Made by a program: the position numbers and the translations under genes. Below are positions 1 through 9,000 of a DNA stretch of 64,000 bases, one piece after another. Origin of the DNA: Paratinospora sagittata (lineage: Eukaryota; Streptophyta; Magnoliopsida; Ranunculales; Menispermaceae); the NCBI GenBank assembly GCA_035771175.1, contig CM069590.1:59093683-59157682 (forward strand). The letters are read 5' to 3'. The notes beneath the pieces are model-generated. The model was not told the origin of the DNA. It did not search any database and was given only the letters and a program-made list of their open reading frames with translations. The stretch's first letter is position 1; the number at the start of each line of letters is the position of its first letter.

Positions 1-175
1 GTGCATAGTTGGAACCGTCCAACTTAATGCCGATCTGAGCAGCGGATGTTTCAGTGGTGATGGTCGGGGTCCGAGTGTTATTTAAAACTTCAGTCATCCT
101 TGTAGTCAATTCAAAGATAGGATTAGAGAGATTGGACGTGTTGCCAGGAGTAGTCTGGTCATCAGAATCCGCCAT
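1..175 (-). CDS. Copia gag N-terminus (partial, cut by window edge)
   Basis: The minus-strand frame opens at the ATG at 175-173 and stays open for 58 codons to the window edge. It starts MADSDDQTTPGNTSN and ends in a KLDGSNYA motif. That motif is typical of the N-terminal part of plant copia gag polyproteins (retrotran_gag/UBN2 type), just before the conserved W-residue region. The position, about 900 nt downstream of the PBS on the same strand, fits gag. The role would be formation of the retrotransposon particle. The downstream part is not visible. Confidence 0.72.
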   Translation of the reverse strand, partial: MADSDDQTTPGNTSNLSNPIFELTTRMTEVLNNTRTPTITTETSAAQIGIKLDGSNYA

Positions 176-512
176 GGGAGGTTTTTTTTTTTTAACAAAC
201 TAATATATCATTGCAAGTACCTCGAATTCAGTAACCACAAACCGATAAATAAATAGAAAGTCGTTTTGCACAGTTCTCAATAGTAACTAAGGGAAGAAGT
301 GAGCTACACGCGCCTCTTCTCTTCAGATAACTTACCAAAAGAAGTTTCTCCTGAAACCTCTCCAACGGACGCACAACTCAATCGTTCAAGTCCAAAGATC
401 TATCAGCAGCTCCAGAAAAGCTCCTCTTGAGCGTTCATGGCATCGTCATCTTCCTTCGGAACTCGAGCAGAAACAAGCTCACCTCTTGAATCTATGAGCT
501 ATAGCACCAGTA

Positions 513-845
513 ATGGCGGAAGAGCAGAACAGATCAACGGGAGTGGTGAAATGGTTCAGTATTCAGAAGGGTTTCGGCTTCATAACTCCCAACGACGACT
601 CCGAAGATCTCTTCGTTCACCAGAGCTCCGTTAGATCCCAAGGCTTCCGATCCCTCTCCGAAGGCGAAGAGGATGAATTCGTGGTTGACCACGCCGATGA
701 CGGCCGGAGAAAAGCTGTCGACGTCTTTGGTCCCGCCGAATCTCGTCTTTCCACCGCCTCCTCAGCCAGTAGAGTGTCAAAACATTTTGAATATCGTGAA
801 GCCGTGAGCAACTCCGGCGAGGAAGTTAAAATCGTGAAGCCGTGA
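513..845 (+). pseudogene. Captured cold-shock-domain protein fragment (GRP2/CSP-like), antisense in the copia leader
   Basis: The frame encodes 110 residues. Residues about 8-72 form an almost complete cold-shock domain with RNP1-like KGFGFITP and RNP2-like DLFVHQS motifs, then a VDV.GP end typical of plant CSP/GRP2 proteins. Those family members are RNA chaperones that bind single-stranded nucleic acid and continue into a glycine-rich region with CCHC knuckles. Here the frame instead runs into unrelated sequence (ESRLSTASS onward) and stops. It lies between the PBS and gag of a minus-strand copia element, in opposite orientation. I infer a captured or inserted host-gene fragment. Whether it is expressed is unknown. 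An upstream ATG at 437 opens a different frame and does not extend the domain. Confidence 0.75.
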
Positions 846-1067
846 ACTATGGCTTTGGGGTTTCCGATGATCGGATGACCGATAATAAATGGGTTTTTGC
901 AGCTGAAGCAAGAGAGAGCGAGAGAGAGAGAAATGAGGATTTCAGCGAGATCACTCAAGATCGCGAAACAGATCTCAGGTTCCAGAGCTTCAAGAAGCAG
1001 CAGGGGTAGGATCGCTGGCGTCGCCGGTGCTGCTCTGCGATCGCGATGCTCAGATGGTTCGTAACCT

Positions 1068-1080
1068 TTCTCTGATACCA
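1068..1080 (-). other. Copia primer-binding site
   Basis: On the minus strand the sequence directly after the LTR end reads TGGTATCAGAGAA. TGGTATCAGA is the standard complement of plant initiator-Met tRNA used by Ty1/copia elements to prime minus-strand DNA synthesis. Confidence 0.85.
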
Positions 1081-1093
1081 TGTTAAAACATTT

Positions 1094-1144
<51 letters not shown>

Positions 1145-1346
1145 GTTCATTGGTCATGCGGTCCTCAACTGGTGTAGGTAGGTCATCCACATAGAGCTTA
1201 TGGGATTCATTAGAAATTAACCTCATGACTTTCCCATGAGACTCAAATTTTGACCACAACATGGAAAGCAAACTCACTTGCTAATCAGGCTAGCCCTAAG
1301 AGACTATTAATCCATTTATTCATTCTATAGTATTTTATAGTTAACA
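1081..1346 (-). repeat. 5' LTR of the partial copia element (266 bp, outer edge tentative)
   Basis: On the minus strand it begins TGTTAACTATA and ends TTTTAACA, so it has TG...CA ends with a short imperfect inverted terminal match. A TA dinucleotide run lies at about 1101-1140 near the 3' end. The inner end is secure because the PBS follows directly. The outer end overlaps the target duplication of the adjacent SINE, so the true LTR could be longer and interrupted by that SINE. Confidence 0.6.
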
Positions 1347-1375
1347 TGCACACTTAAAAAATGGAGGTCGTGTCT

Positions 1376-1527
1376 AGTGCACGCGGTTTCGACCATTGTG
1401 AGGGTTGGGAAAGGGATGATGTATGCGACCATACTTTCACATGGAAAGGCTATTATTGGATTTGAATCATTAACCTCTAGGTCAAAATGGAGTAACTTCA
1501 ACCACTGTGTCAAGGACCACCCTTCAG
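1376..1527 (-). mobile_element. Au-SINE-like element
   Basis: The minus strand shows the layout of the plant Au SINE family: a tRNA-like head (CTTGACACAGTGGTTGAAG with an ACCTAGAGG box-B region), then the CATACATCATCCCTTTCCC body and a GTGCACT tail. A 15-bp direct repeat, TAACATGCAYACTTA, flanks it at about 1342-1356 and 1531-1545 and looks like its target-site duplication. The left copy overlaps the end of the copia LTR, so the SINE probably inserted after the copia element. Confidence 0.7.
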
Positions 1528-2220
1528 GTAACATGCATACTTATTGTCTAAAATTATTTTAAAAACATAGAAAAGAAGCACTGACTAGGATATGAAAAAG
1601 AAAATAAAGATACAAATGAGATGCACCCTTGACGGGGAAAGAGGGTCTAAAAGTTGACGGATGTTGTGGTTTCGAGTAAAAAAAAGAAAGATACTATATA
1701 GAGCCAAGAAATAGGTAGAGAAGAAGAAAAAGTTGTACCACAAGTTAAGGAAAAATAGACTAAAACAAAACATGTTGAAAGGACCAAAAAGAAAAAAAAA
1801 AAGGAAAATAGTAGAATGATGGAAAGACTAATGTAGATGATAAGGATGTTTTGTAGGCACCAAAGAGAAAGTCTGATTAGTGTATGAAAAGTATTTTGAT
1901 GCCTATATATAAATATCAAGTTACCAAGTTGACAAGTCACCAAAGAGAATGTTTAGAGTTGTAAAAATATGAAGGTACTAAATTGGCAATTCATACCATG
2001 AAATTGTGGGGGAAAGTAATTAAGAATAAAGTAAGAGTTCACACTATAGTGTTGAAAAATCAATTTTGATTTATGCTTGCAAGATCAACTATGGAAGCTA
2101 TTTACATACTAAGGTGACTGATGAAGAGGTAAATGGAGAAAAAGAGAGACCTTCTCATAAATTTTGTTGATCTATAAAAGCCTATGAGATTATATCTATA
2201 GATATTATATTGAGGTTTTG

Positions 2221-2645
2221 AGGAAGATGGAGTAGCAACATTTGCCACATTATGGCTGCTGTGGTTGGAGCGGAATAGGAGAGTTTTCCATGACCTTCAA
2301 CTACAAAGAGAGGTTAACCTCCTGCTACGGGAGGAGAGAGTATTTACTGCGAGTTCTTGGGTGGTGGCATCCAAATTCAGCAAGGGATATTCTGTTTCAA
2401 CCTGGGTGAATAGCTGGGGTAGTTGTATGTAAATGAAAGTGTGTAAAAGGTAGAAAATGCAGAGTGAGAAGTCATAGGGGGATATGGTTGGGGGCTTTTT
2501 GATGTTAGTTGAAGGAGTGTAGTTAATCTGTGGGAGCCAATATGGTGACATCAGTAGCAGCCCTGGTGGTCAAAATGTAGCAGTCTACGATTAATCTAAT
2601 TCAATAAAATAATTTGTTTCCTCTAAAAAAAAAGGAAGATGGAGT
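2221..2645 (+). mobile_element. 5'-truncated L1-type LINE fragment with 13-bp target duplication
   Basis: The body (2234-2632) encodes ATLWLLWLERNRRVF and a WVASK.S segment, typical of the region after the zf-RVT domain at the end of L1-type ORF2, then a stop, about 190 nt of 3' UTR and a short poly-A. AGGAAGATGGAGT occurs at 2221-2233 and again at 2633-2645. Removing the body and one repeat rejoins the surrounding RTE reverse-transcriptase sequence, so this is a later insertion into that LINE. Confidence 0.75.
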
Positions 2646-3273
2646 CATGGAGTCATAATAGGTACACTGACCTGATAAATAATATATATGATAGGATAGT
2701 AGCTACAGTAAGAACAATCATAGGAGAAGCTAGTGAGTTAGCAGTTACAGTAAGTTTACTACAAGGATCAATCTGAAGCCCTTTTTTGTACTTGTTATGG
2801 ATGAATTGAAAATATTCAGGAAGATAGTCCATATTGTATGTTGTTCACTAATGTATTGTGTTAGTTAATGAAACTAAATTTAGAGTTAATACTAAACCAA
2901 ATGTTTGGAGACAAACTTAAGAATTTAAATGGTACTATATTAGCAAGACTAAAGATGTAAATTTAGTGGAACTTGTAATATGCTTGGAGTAATGATGATT
3001 GAAATTCAAAAGATATCAAGGACTCGAGGAGTGAAAACTTCAGATATTTAGGTTCTGTTATTCAACTGGAGGGAGAAATAAGAAATGATGTCAACTATAG
3101 AATTAAAAAGAATTGGATAGAATATCATATGATAAGGAGGGTTGCTTATAGAATATCATATGATAGGCGTATCCTATTAAAATTGAAAGAACAGTTTTGT
3201 AAGACTGCCACTAAGCCAGTTATGCTATATAAAACAAAATATTAGGCAATAAAAAGAAAATCTCAGCTCTACT

Positions 3274-3365
3274 CAACAAAGCCTTTTTCCAACTAAATGT
3301 GTTGGTCATATGAATTTACTTCCTTCACTTTGCTCTATCAAGGGAGAAGTTGATAGTTATATTAA
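3274..3365 (-). mobile_element. Inverted LINE 3' tail fragment
   Basis: On the minus strand it reads a DRAK.RK.IHMTN-like segment and then a tail resembling TTTAGTTGGAAAAAGGC. This is the same terminal region that the surrounding plus-strand LINE has at about 3690-3770. It sits in the middle of the LINE between the KPVMLY and MRMLRF motifs, so it is a separate insertion or a rearranged piece. Confidence 0.55.
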
Positions 3366-3959
3366 AATACATTAAAATATTAAATTAAGTATAACATACA
3401 TGAGAATGTTAAGATTTATGTGTTAAAACATTTAAAGATAAAATTAATATGTTCAACAAAAGGCTAGAGTAGCTCCAATTGAAGATAAAATGAGAGAGAA
3501 CCGATTAAGATGCTTTGGACACATACAAACAACATAGACAATTAGATGCATTGGTCATAAAGAGTGAGGTATTTACAATTAACAATAGCAATAGGGGAAC
3601 CGGGGAAGAAGAAGATCCATGATTACATGTATAGAGATAATTAAGAAAGATACAACTACTTGTGATATAACTATTGATTTATTCCTTAATAGAGCAGATT
3701 GGAGGAATTAACTTTTTGCAGTTGACCTCATATAGTTGGAAAAGGTTTTGTTGAGTTGAGTTAGTTATGAAGATATGTCGGTACATTTGTCTGGTGCACT
3801 AAAATGCATAAATGTGTAGTTTTTGGGCACTTGCAATGACCGAAAAGTCCATGGATGGTGGAATGTTAATGGATGTGGGATATGGATGAGACATAGTAGT
3901 GGCTGGCAAGTCCGATAACAGAAAAACAATGCCTACTTTAACTGCAGTTGTCAAGCAAC

Positions 3960-4590
3960 TCTAAGGGTAAGGGCTTCAGTTGCCATGTAGTTTGCAAGCA
4001 TGCTCTTCCAAAACCAGCTGAATCTTTGGAAACTATAATGATGAAATAAGTTTTAACTGGTCTGGAAACTCGTTCAAGATATGCTTCTGCTCTTATAGGA
4101 CCATTTAATGAGATACTGTGGTCCGCTACTAAAGCACGTTGAGCTGTTGACCCACTTATCTGTGTCCATATTGTATGCAAAAGCAATAGCAGTGGGGTTG
4201 TGCATTATTCCCGACTATTTAGACACCGCTTGATTCTCTTTATAGTCTTATTTTTCAATTTAATAGAAGGCATTCATGCTTTTCTCACTACTTATGTTAA
4301 TTTTAGCCTTCCTTTTTCTTCATATTGTTCTGTTCATATTTTTTTGATATTTTGGTTCGCCGGCATGGTCAAGACTGCAAAGCTGACATTACAATGTGAT
4401 AGGAAGACCAGTTCTGATCTATGTATGGATCAATTGAGTTGGATTGCATACAAATTGATTCGAGCACTTGGTTGCGATACCCTCGCATTGCTATTAGGAA
4501 ACTCAGAATTATTAGGTATACCTTCAATTGGGAATGGACACATTATGGAGACTAGTTTCCTTCATCTTTGCTCTTGCCTTTTGTTTATTT
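3960..4590 (+). pseudogene. Unidentified decayed coding fragment
   Basis: The plus strand holds peptide-like stretches broken by stops. The segment around 3990-4200 includes HALPKPAESLETIMMK, LTGLETRSRYASALIGPFNE and VDPLICVHIVCKSN. After an intron-like T-rich stretch, 4371-4545 includes GMVKTAKLTLQCDRKTSSD and QLSWIAYKLIRALGCDTLA. Such stretches are unusual for noncoding AT-rich DNA and read like two exons of one protein. At least two in-frame stops interrupt the first. I do not recognise the family and assign no function. Confidence 0.4.
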
Positions 4591-4706
4591 AATTATTTGG
4601 ACTAAGTTTATTCTTCCAGTTTGGCAGGGACTGTTGAGTCTATATCTAAATTTCTATGGGTTTTGGATGCATAGGATCAATATCAAAATTTGTTTATTGT
4701 TGGCAT

Positions 4707-5630
4707 CAAGGACTAAAAATTAGCCGAATTTTGGCGAATTAGCCGAATTTTTTCGGTTTTTTTACCATCGAAGCGAAAAGTGGGATGTAAAATAAAAAAT
4801 GCAAAAATTCGCTAAATAATTCGATAAACTTCGACAACTTCGACGAAATTCGATAAACTTCGACAAAAGTTTAGTTTTTCAATAAAAAAATGCAAAAATT
4901 AGAGCAAAAATTCGATAAAATTCGACAAAATTCGATGAAATTAGACAGAGAAGTAAAAAGATGTTACTTCATCAATAAAAAACAAAAAAAAATACTAATA
5001 ATTATGTATTATTTTCAACTTCATCAACCAACATAGCAATATAAATTTTAAAAAATACTTTAACAAGTTAACAAATTATGTAGTTTATGGGATATGCTTT
5101 ACCAAAAAAAAAAAAAAACGAAGCAAAATAAATAAATAGTTAAAGTCGAAATAAGATAAAAACTTAAAAATAAATTAAAAGATTTCCTAAAGTCATCTTT
5201 TTTTAGTTAACTCTTATGAAACAAGATTAATAAACAACACATTCAAATAATAAACTAATAAATTAAGCATGATAGAATTCAAACTAGTAAAGTATATGGT
5301 CGAGAAGCAAGCCACCACAAAATTAAATATCAAAATAAAGAAAACAAATTAAGACCAAAAGCCGTCATTCAAATTCATCAACTCACTTAACAAGATTGAT
5401 TTTGTTAGGTCGCTTATTGATATTTTTATGTATTAAAAGTGTCTATTTATATTAGTTTTTAGCTTATACTACAATAAATTTAGATATTTAAGCATATATG
5501 CAAAAATTCTCTAAACTTCTCTAATTTAGCAAATTTTTACAAAAATTCTCCATGTCGAATTAAACTTCTCCGAATTAATTCTGATTTTTGAAGGTCGAAG
5601 TTTAGGGTGAAATCGAAGTTTCGTACCTTG
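4707..5630. mobile_element. Non-autonomous hAT element, CAAGG family, copy 1 (924 bp)
   Basis: The element starts CAAGGACTAAAAATT and ends CGTACCTTG, so the outer five bases are inverted (CAAGG/CCTTG). The 8-bp direct repeat GTTGGCAT flanks it exactly (4699-4706 and 5631-5638). Eight-base target duplications and YARGG-type termini are diagnostic of the hAT superfamily. The interior is AT-rich with repeated TTCGAYAAAATTCG-like motifs near the left end and no open frame for a transposase, so it depends on an autonomous partner. Near-identical copies lie at 37225-38131 and, more diverged, 52555-53426. Confidence 0.85.
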
Positions 5631-5638
5631 GTTGGCAT

Positions 5639-6574
5639 TGGTGCTGGCTTTAGCCAACATTTTTGTGTTGTTCCATAAGAGTTGTAATAATGTCTTTGAT
5701 CAAATTAGAAAATTGGTGACTTGAGACAGAATGACCTCCATGGATAGCGGGGGACAGTATGGTTCCTCTGAACCTGGATTTTGTGTTTCTCAAGGAAAGC
5801 CCTCTTACAATGTTGCACTATGATGATTGTTATGGTCCTCAATAGAGTGGTAATTTTCTAAGATGACCTAATTAGATCAGGACCTGTAGAAAGCATTGTC
5901 TCTGAATAATTAACACATTGTTTTATCTTATGCAAGTTAGGACCTCCAATCTATGGTTACTACGATTTGTCATATTATTTGAGAGAAAAAAACTAACCCA
6001 ATTAGGGGTTCATTCGTTTGAGTAGTATGAACCAGTCATTGGGTTGTTTTCCACTAGTAAGTGACCTAATTTTGTTGCTAAAAGGATGATTTGGAATTTG
6101 TTTGGATTACTATTTACTGGAACAATGGTGCAACAGCAAACAGGCATTCAAGAAGGAATTGTTCTAGTCATACAGAACCATAATTAGACTGGGAAAGATA
6201 TATCATATATCATAATTAGACTAGGCATTCAACACTCTCTTTCTGCTAGGAACTCAAATTACTGTATCATGTCACTAGTTTCTGGTTCTGAGGTGTGGGT
6301 CAGAGTCTTCAGTATTTTCAGGGGATTGCAGTGACTCAATCATTGCTACTCTTCCATGCGCGCGCACACAAAAAAAAAAAAAAAAAAAGGCCCTGGTTTG
6401 GGCTGTTTTCAAGTACATACATTCTGGAGGAACAAATTTATGGTCCCAGCCATTTCTGAGTTGTTGAATTGGTAACAAATTATTCTTCTCATGTGGAAGA
6501 TTTTCTTGTCCAAATAATATTGTTGAAGGACTGTCACTTTCTTACATGTCAAATACATCTAGATAAGTGAAGGG
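5639..6574. other. Intergenic, nothing recognised
   Basis: No supported frame, RNA gene or terminal repeat was seen. A poly-A run near 6369-6388 may mark the end of an unrecognised retroposon. Open frames here are short and low in complexity. Confidence 0.5.
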
Positions 6575-6935
6575 GGTGGGAGTAATAGCCTCATATGCTA
6601 CTATGTGGCTACTATGGCTGGAGTGAAATAATAGAATCTTTCAAAATCAAGTGAGAGAAGTGGAGCAACTGTGGGAGACGATAAAGATGGTTGCTAGCAC
6701 TTGGGTGATAGCATCAGCGTGGAATGGGGGGTTTTCCCTTTCGGATTGGATTTTGGGTTGGGATAGTTGTTTACATGTAGCTAGTGATATGTAAATAAGC
6801 TCATTATGGTGTGGGCGGGTTATTACGTCATAAGAGGTGTGCACTGCTGGTGATCCTAGCTACATTGCAACCAATTTTATTCTGCATATTATATAATAGA
6901 GTAATACATTTGTTTCTGCTAAAAGAACAAAAAAA
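6575..6935 (+). mobile_element. L1-type LINE 3' end fragment
   Basis: The plus strand encodes TMWLLWLE, one stop, then NNRIFQNQVREVEQLWETIK and a SLSDWILGWDS segment. This is the same post-zf-RVT region of L1-type ORF2 as the fragment at 2234-2632. A 3' UTR-like stretch and a short A-run at about 6930 follow. No convincing target duplication was found. Confidence 0.65.
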
Positions 6936-7366
6936 AGAGTAGGTAACTGCTGTTTGAAAGCGTTGTTCTCGGTGAGAATTCATCGTTGCCATGGACCAAT
7001 AGCACTGAGAAGGTGCAATTGAATTTGGCATAACTGCCAAACATCTAAACAAATCTTTGTTATTTTTAAACATTTCCTAAACTAACGCTAATCTATTTTC
7101 AAACGTGATTGTCTACAATTGCGGCTCACGCCAACAAAAAAGAGATTCATTTAATTTGTGATTTTATACATCTACTTTGATCATACGCACACATGCCGTC
7201 AAATGCCAGATATACTTTATTTGGAAACTGAGAACGCTTAAAAATGAAGCACAATGCATGCTATTTGATATTCCCTCGAAGTTAGAGGCTGCCTTTTCCT
7301 TTTCTTCCATTCCTTTGATTATGAATTTGATTTCTAAAGCTTTTGTAGCGTGATCTCTGGCTTCAG
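6936..7366. other. Sequence 5' of the MLO remnant; no upstream exons found
   Basis: This stretch should hold earlier MLO exons if the gene were complete. I searched it by eye for conserved MLO motifs and found none. It is AT-rich with no supported frame. Confidence 0.45.
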
Positions 7367-8996
7367 GAACTAATGCCTATTTTTGGCTTTCTTTCATTCC
7401 ATCCTTTGTAAGTCCTCACCATTGCTTCTCATTGGTTTCTTATGAAGTATCCTGGTGTAATATTTCACTAACTGGTTACTTTTATCTTTTTTCACTAAAT
7501 ATACAAAGGTGATCCTGCTAATTGGTACAAAACTGCACCATATAGTGTTAAAGCTTGCTCTTGAAATTATGGTTACAAATCCTTGCAGCGGAAACCAGAT
7601 CAATCTCAGAGATGAGCTTTTCTGGTTTGGAAAACCCAAACTTCTGCTATGGTTAATACAACTAATATCATTCCAGGTGAGTCAAACAAAAGATTATTAG
7701 TAGCATCTCAAAAATTTTATCAGCAATCTAAGTTCATAATTTTTTGCGGGATTTGCAGAACGCATTTGAAATGGCAACGTTTATTTGGTCACTGGTAAGG
7801 AATTCTATGGCATCTACTTTAATCTAATTCTTCTATTTGTTTTCTCACATGAGAATCCCCTCAGCCGAAACAAAACACACACACACACACATATACACAC
7901 GGAACAAAGGATACATCATCTCTATAGGTGAAGATGTTTATTTTACAAATGCAACTTGGGTTTAAACTCGATATTTATTTCTGTGATGTCTGTTTCAGGA
8001 AATATTTTAACAAGCTAACTATGCTTTTTTGTTCAGTGGGAAATAAAGGGACCTTCTTGCTTCATAGAGAACCGTGTGTTCCTCATTGTCCGCCTGATAT
8101 CTGGGTATGCTTTGATGTTCACTGCTCTCAATATTTTAGCTATGATTCCCTGATCCATCTTTAATCCATAATTTGAATGTCCTTAATTTAACTGGTAATC
8201 CTCGTGAAAATAAATATTTAATATTCAAAAGAGATCTTATATTCTCTAAGATCTATTGTTGACCACAAAATGGAATACCTTTGATTTTTGTTTTCTTCCT
8301 CTAATATCCAGATAATTGATCGAGCAAGCTCTTTATATTCAGCTTTTATGCTATTGTCAAAAAATATTTCAATTTCTGATTAAGTTATAGGTCCTAGATT
8401 TTTCTCATCTTATGTTAGAGTAATCCGGTTTGCTTGACTATCACTGCAGGATTATTTTCCAATTCTGGTGTAGCTATATCACATTTCCATTGTATATTAT
8501 CATTACACAGGTGCAAAGTTAACTCTTTGTAGTCTTTTTTACTTTATAATGTCTTCTCCTTTTGATAAATCTAGCATTGTTGTGAATTCAGATGGGATCG
8601 AAGTTTAAGAAATCTGTAGTCACTGAAAATGTAAGAGATTCACTCCATGAATGGCGTAGAAGGGCAAAAAAGTCAAGAACAAGACGTCCCCTTGCTTCTC
8701 TTTTGACTGCAACATCAACTACCTCTTTTGATTCCTTGGTGGATGAGATGCCCAAAAATGATACTGCCATATCAAGTAGCATTCATAACAGTTCGTCCAG
8801 ATTTGGAAATATTTCGAACTCACATCAACCAGCGTTTGTCATACAGAATGAAATTCTTGAACACACTGCGAGCAATGTGAATTTACGTGCCATAGTTAAT
8901 TCCAAGCCTCCTGTCTGTGACAGTGATGAAGACAATGATGGTGATGAAAAAGAACAATTAGGCAGCATCTCCATCTCTTTGAAGGGAAATATTTAG
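7367..8996 (+). pseudogene. MLO: MLO-family membrane protein, 3' exons only
   Basis: Six exons join in one frame: 7367-7407, 7509-7676, 7759-7794, 8037-8104, 8450-8510 and 8592-8996. They give AYFWLSFIPSF, VILLIGTKLHHIVLKLAL, DELFWFGKPKLLLWLIQL, NAFEMATFIWSL, then ITFPLYIIITQMGSKFKKSV and a polar C-terminus. MLO proteins are seven-helix plasma-membrane proteins that bind calmodulin; some are powdery-mildew susceptibility factors. The last three helices and the calmodulin-binding segment (LHEWRRRAKK, with its key Trp) are visible. All splice sites are GT-AG and no stop interrupts the frame. The N-terminal exons are absent from the preceding 7 kb, which is transposon debris. It is therefore either a 5'-truncated gene or one transcribed from a new promoter. 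Confidence 0.82.
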
Positions 8997-9000
8997 CATT

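Larger units (their letters stand above)
1..1346 (-). mobile_element. 5' part of a Ty1/copia LTR retrotransposon, running off the window
   Basis: Read on the minus strand, this segment has the canonical order LTR (1346-1081), primer-binding site (starting at 1080), leader (to 176) and gag start codon (175-173). The PBS abuts the LTR with no spacer and begins TGGTATCAGAG, the usual copia match to initiator-Met tRNA. The rest of gag and all of pol lie outside the window, so intactness cannot be judged. The leader is about 890 nt and contains an antisense cold-shock-domain fragment, which is not a normal copia component. The outer LTR edge at 1346 is tentative because a SINE target duplication overlaps it. 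Confidence 0.8.
1965..3780 (+). mobile_element. Decayed RTE-type LINE reverse transcriptase, interrupted
   Basis: Translation with many stops still gives the plant LINE order: HTMKLWGKVI, ARSTMEAIYIL, then the FVDL.K segment, then after the insertion VRTIIGEASELAV, LLQGS, NETKFRVNTK, FRYLGSVIQLEGEI, KPVMLY, MRMLRFMC, and VAPIEDKMRENRLRCFGHI. It ends in the ADW-like NRADWRN segment and a TTGAG-rich 3' tail at about 3740-3770. An L1-type scrap splits it at 2221-2645, and an inverted LINE tail sits at 3274-3365. It is non-functional. The RTE assignment rests on the 3' tail and remembered similarity. Confidence 0.72.
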
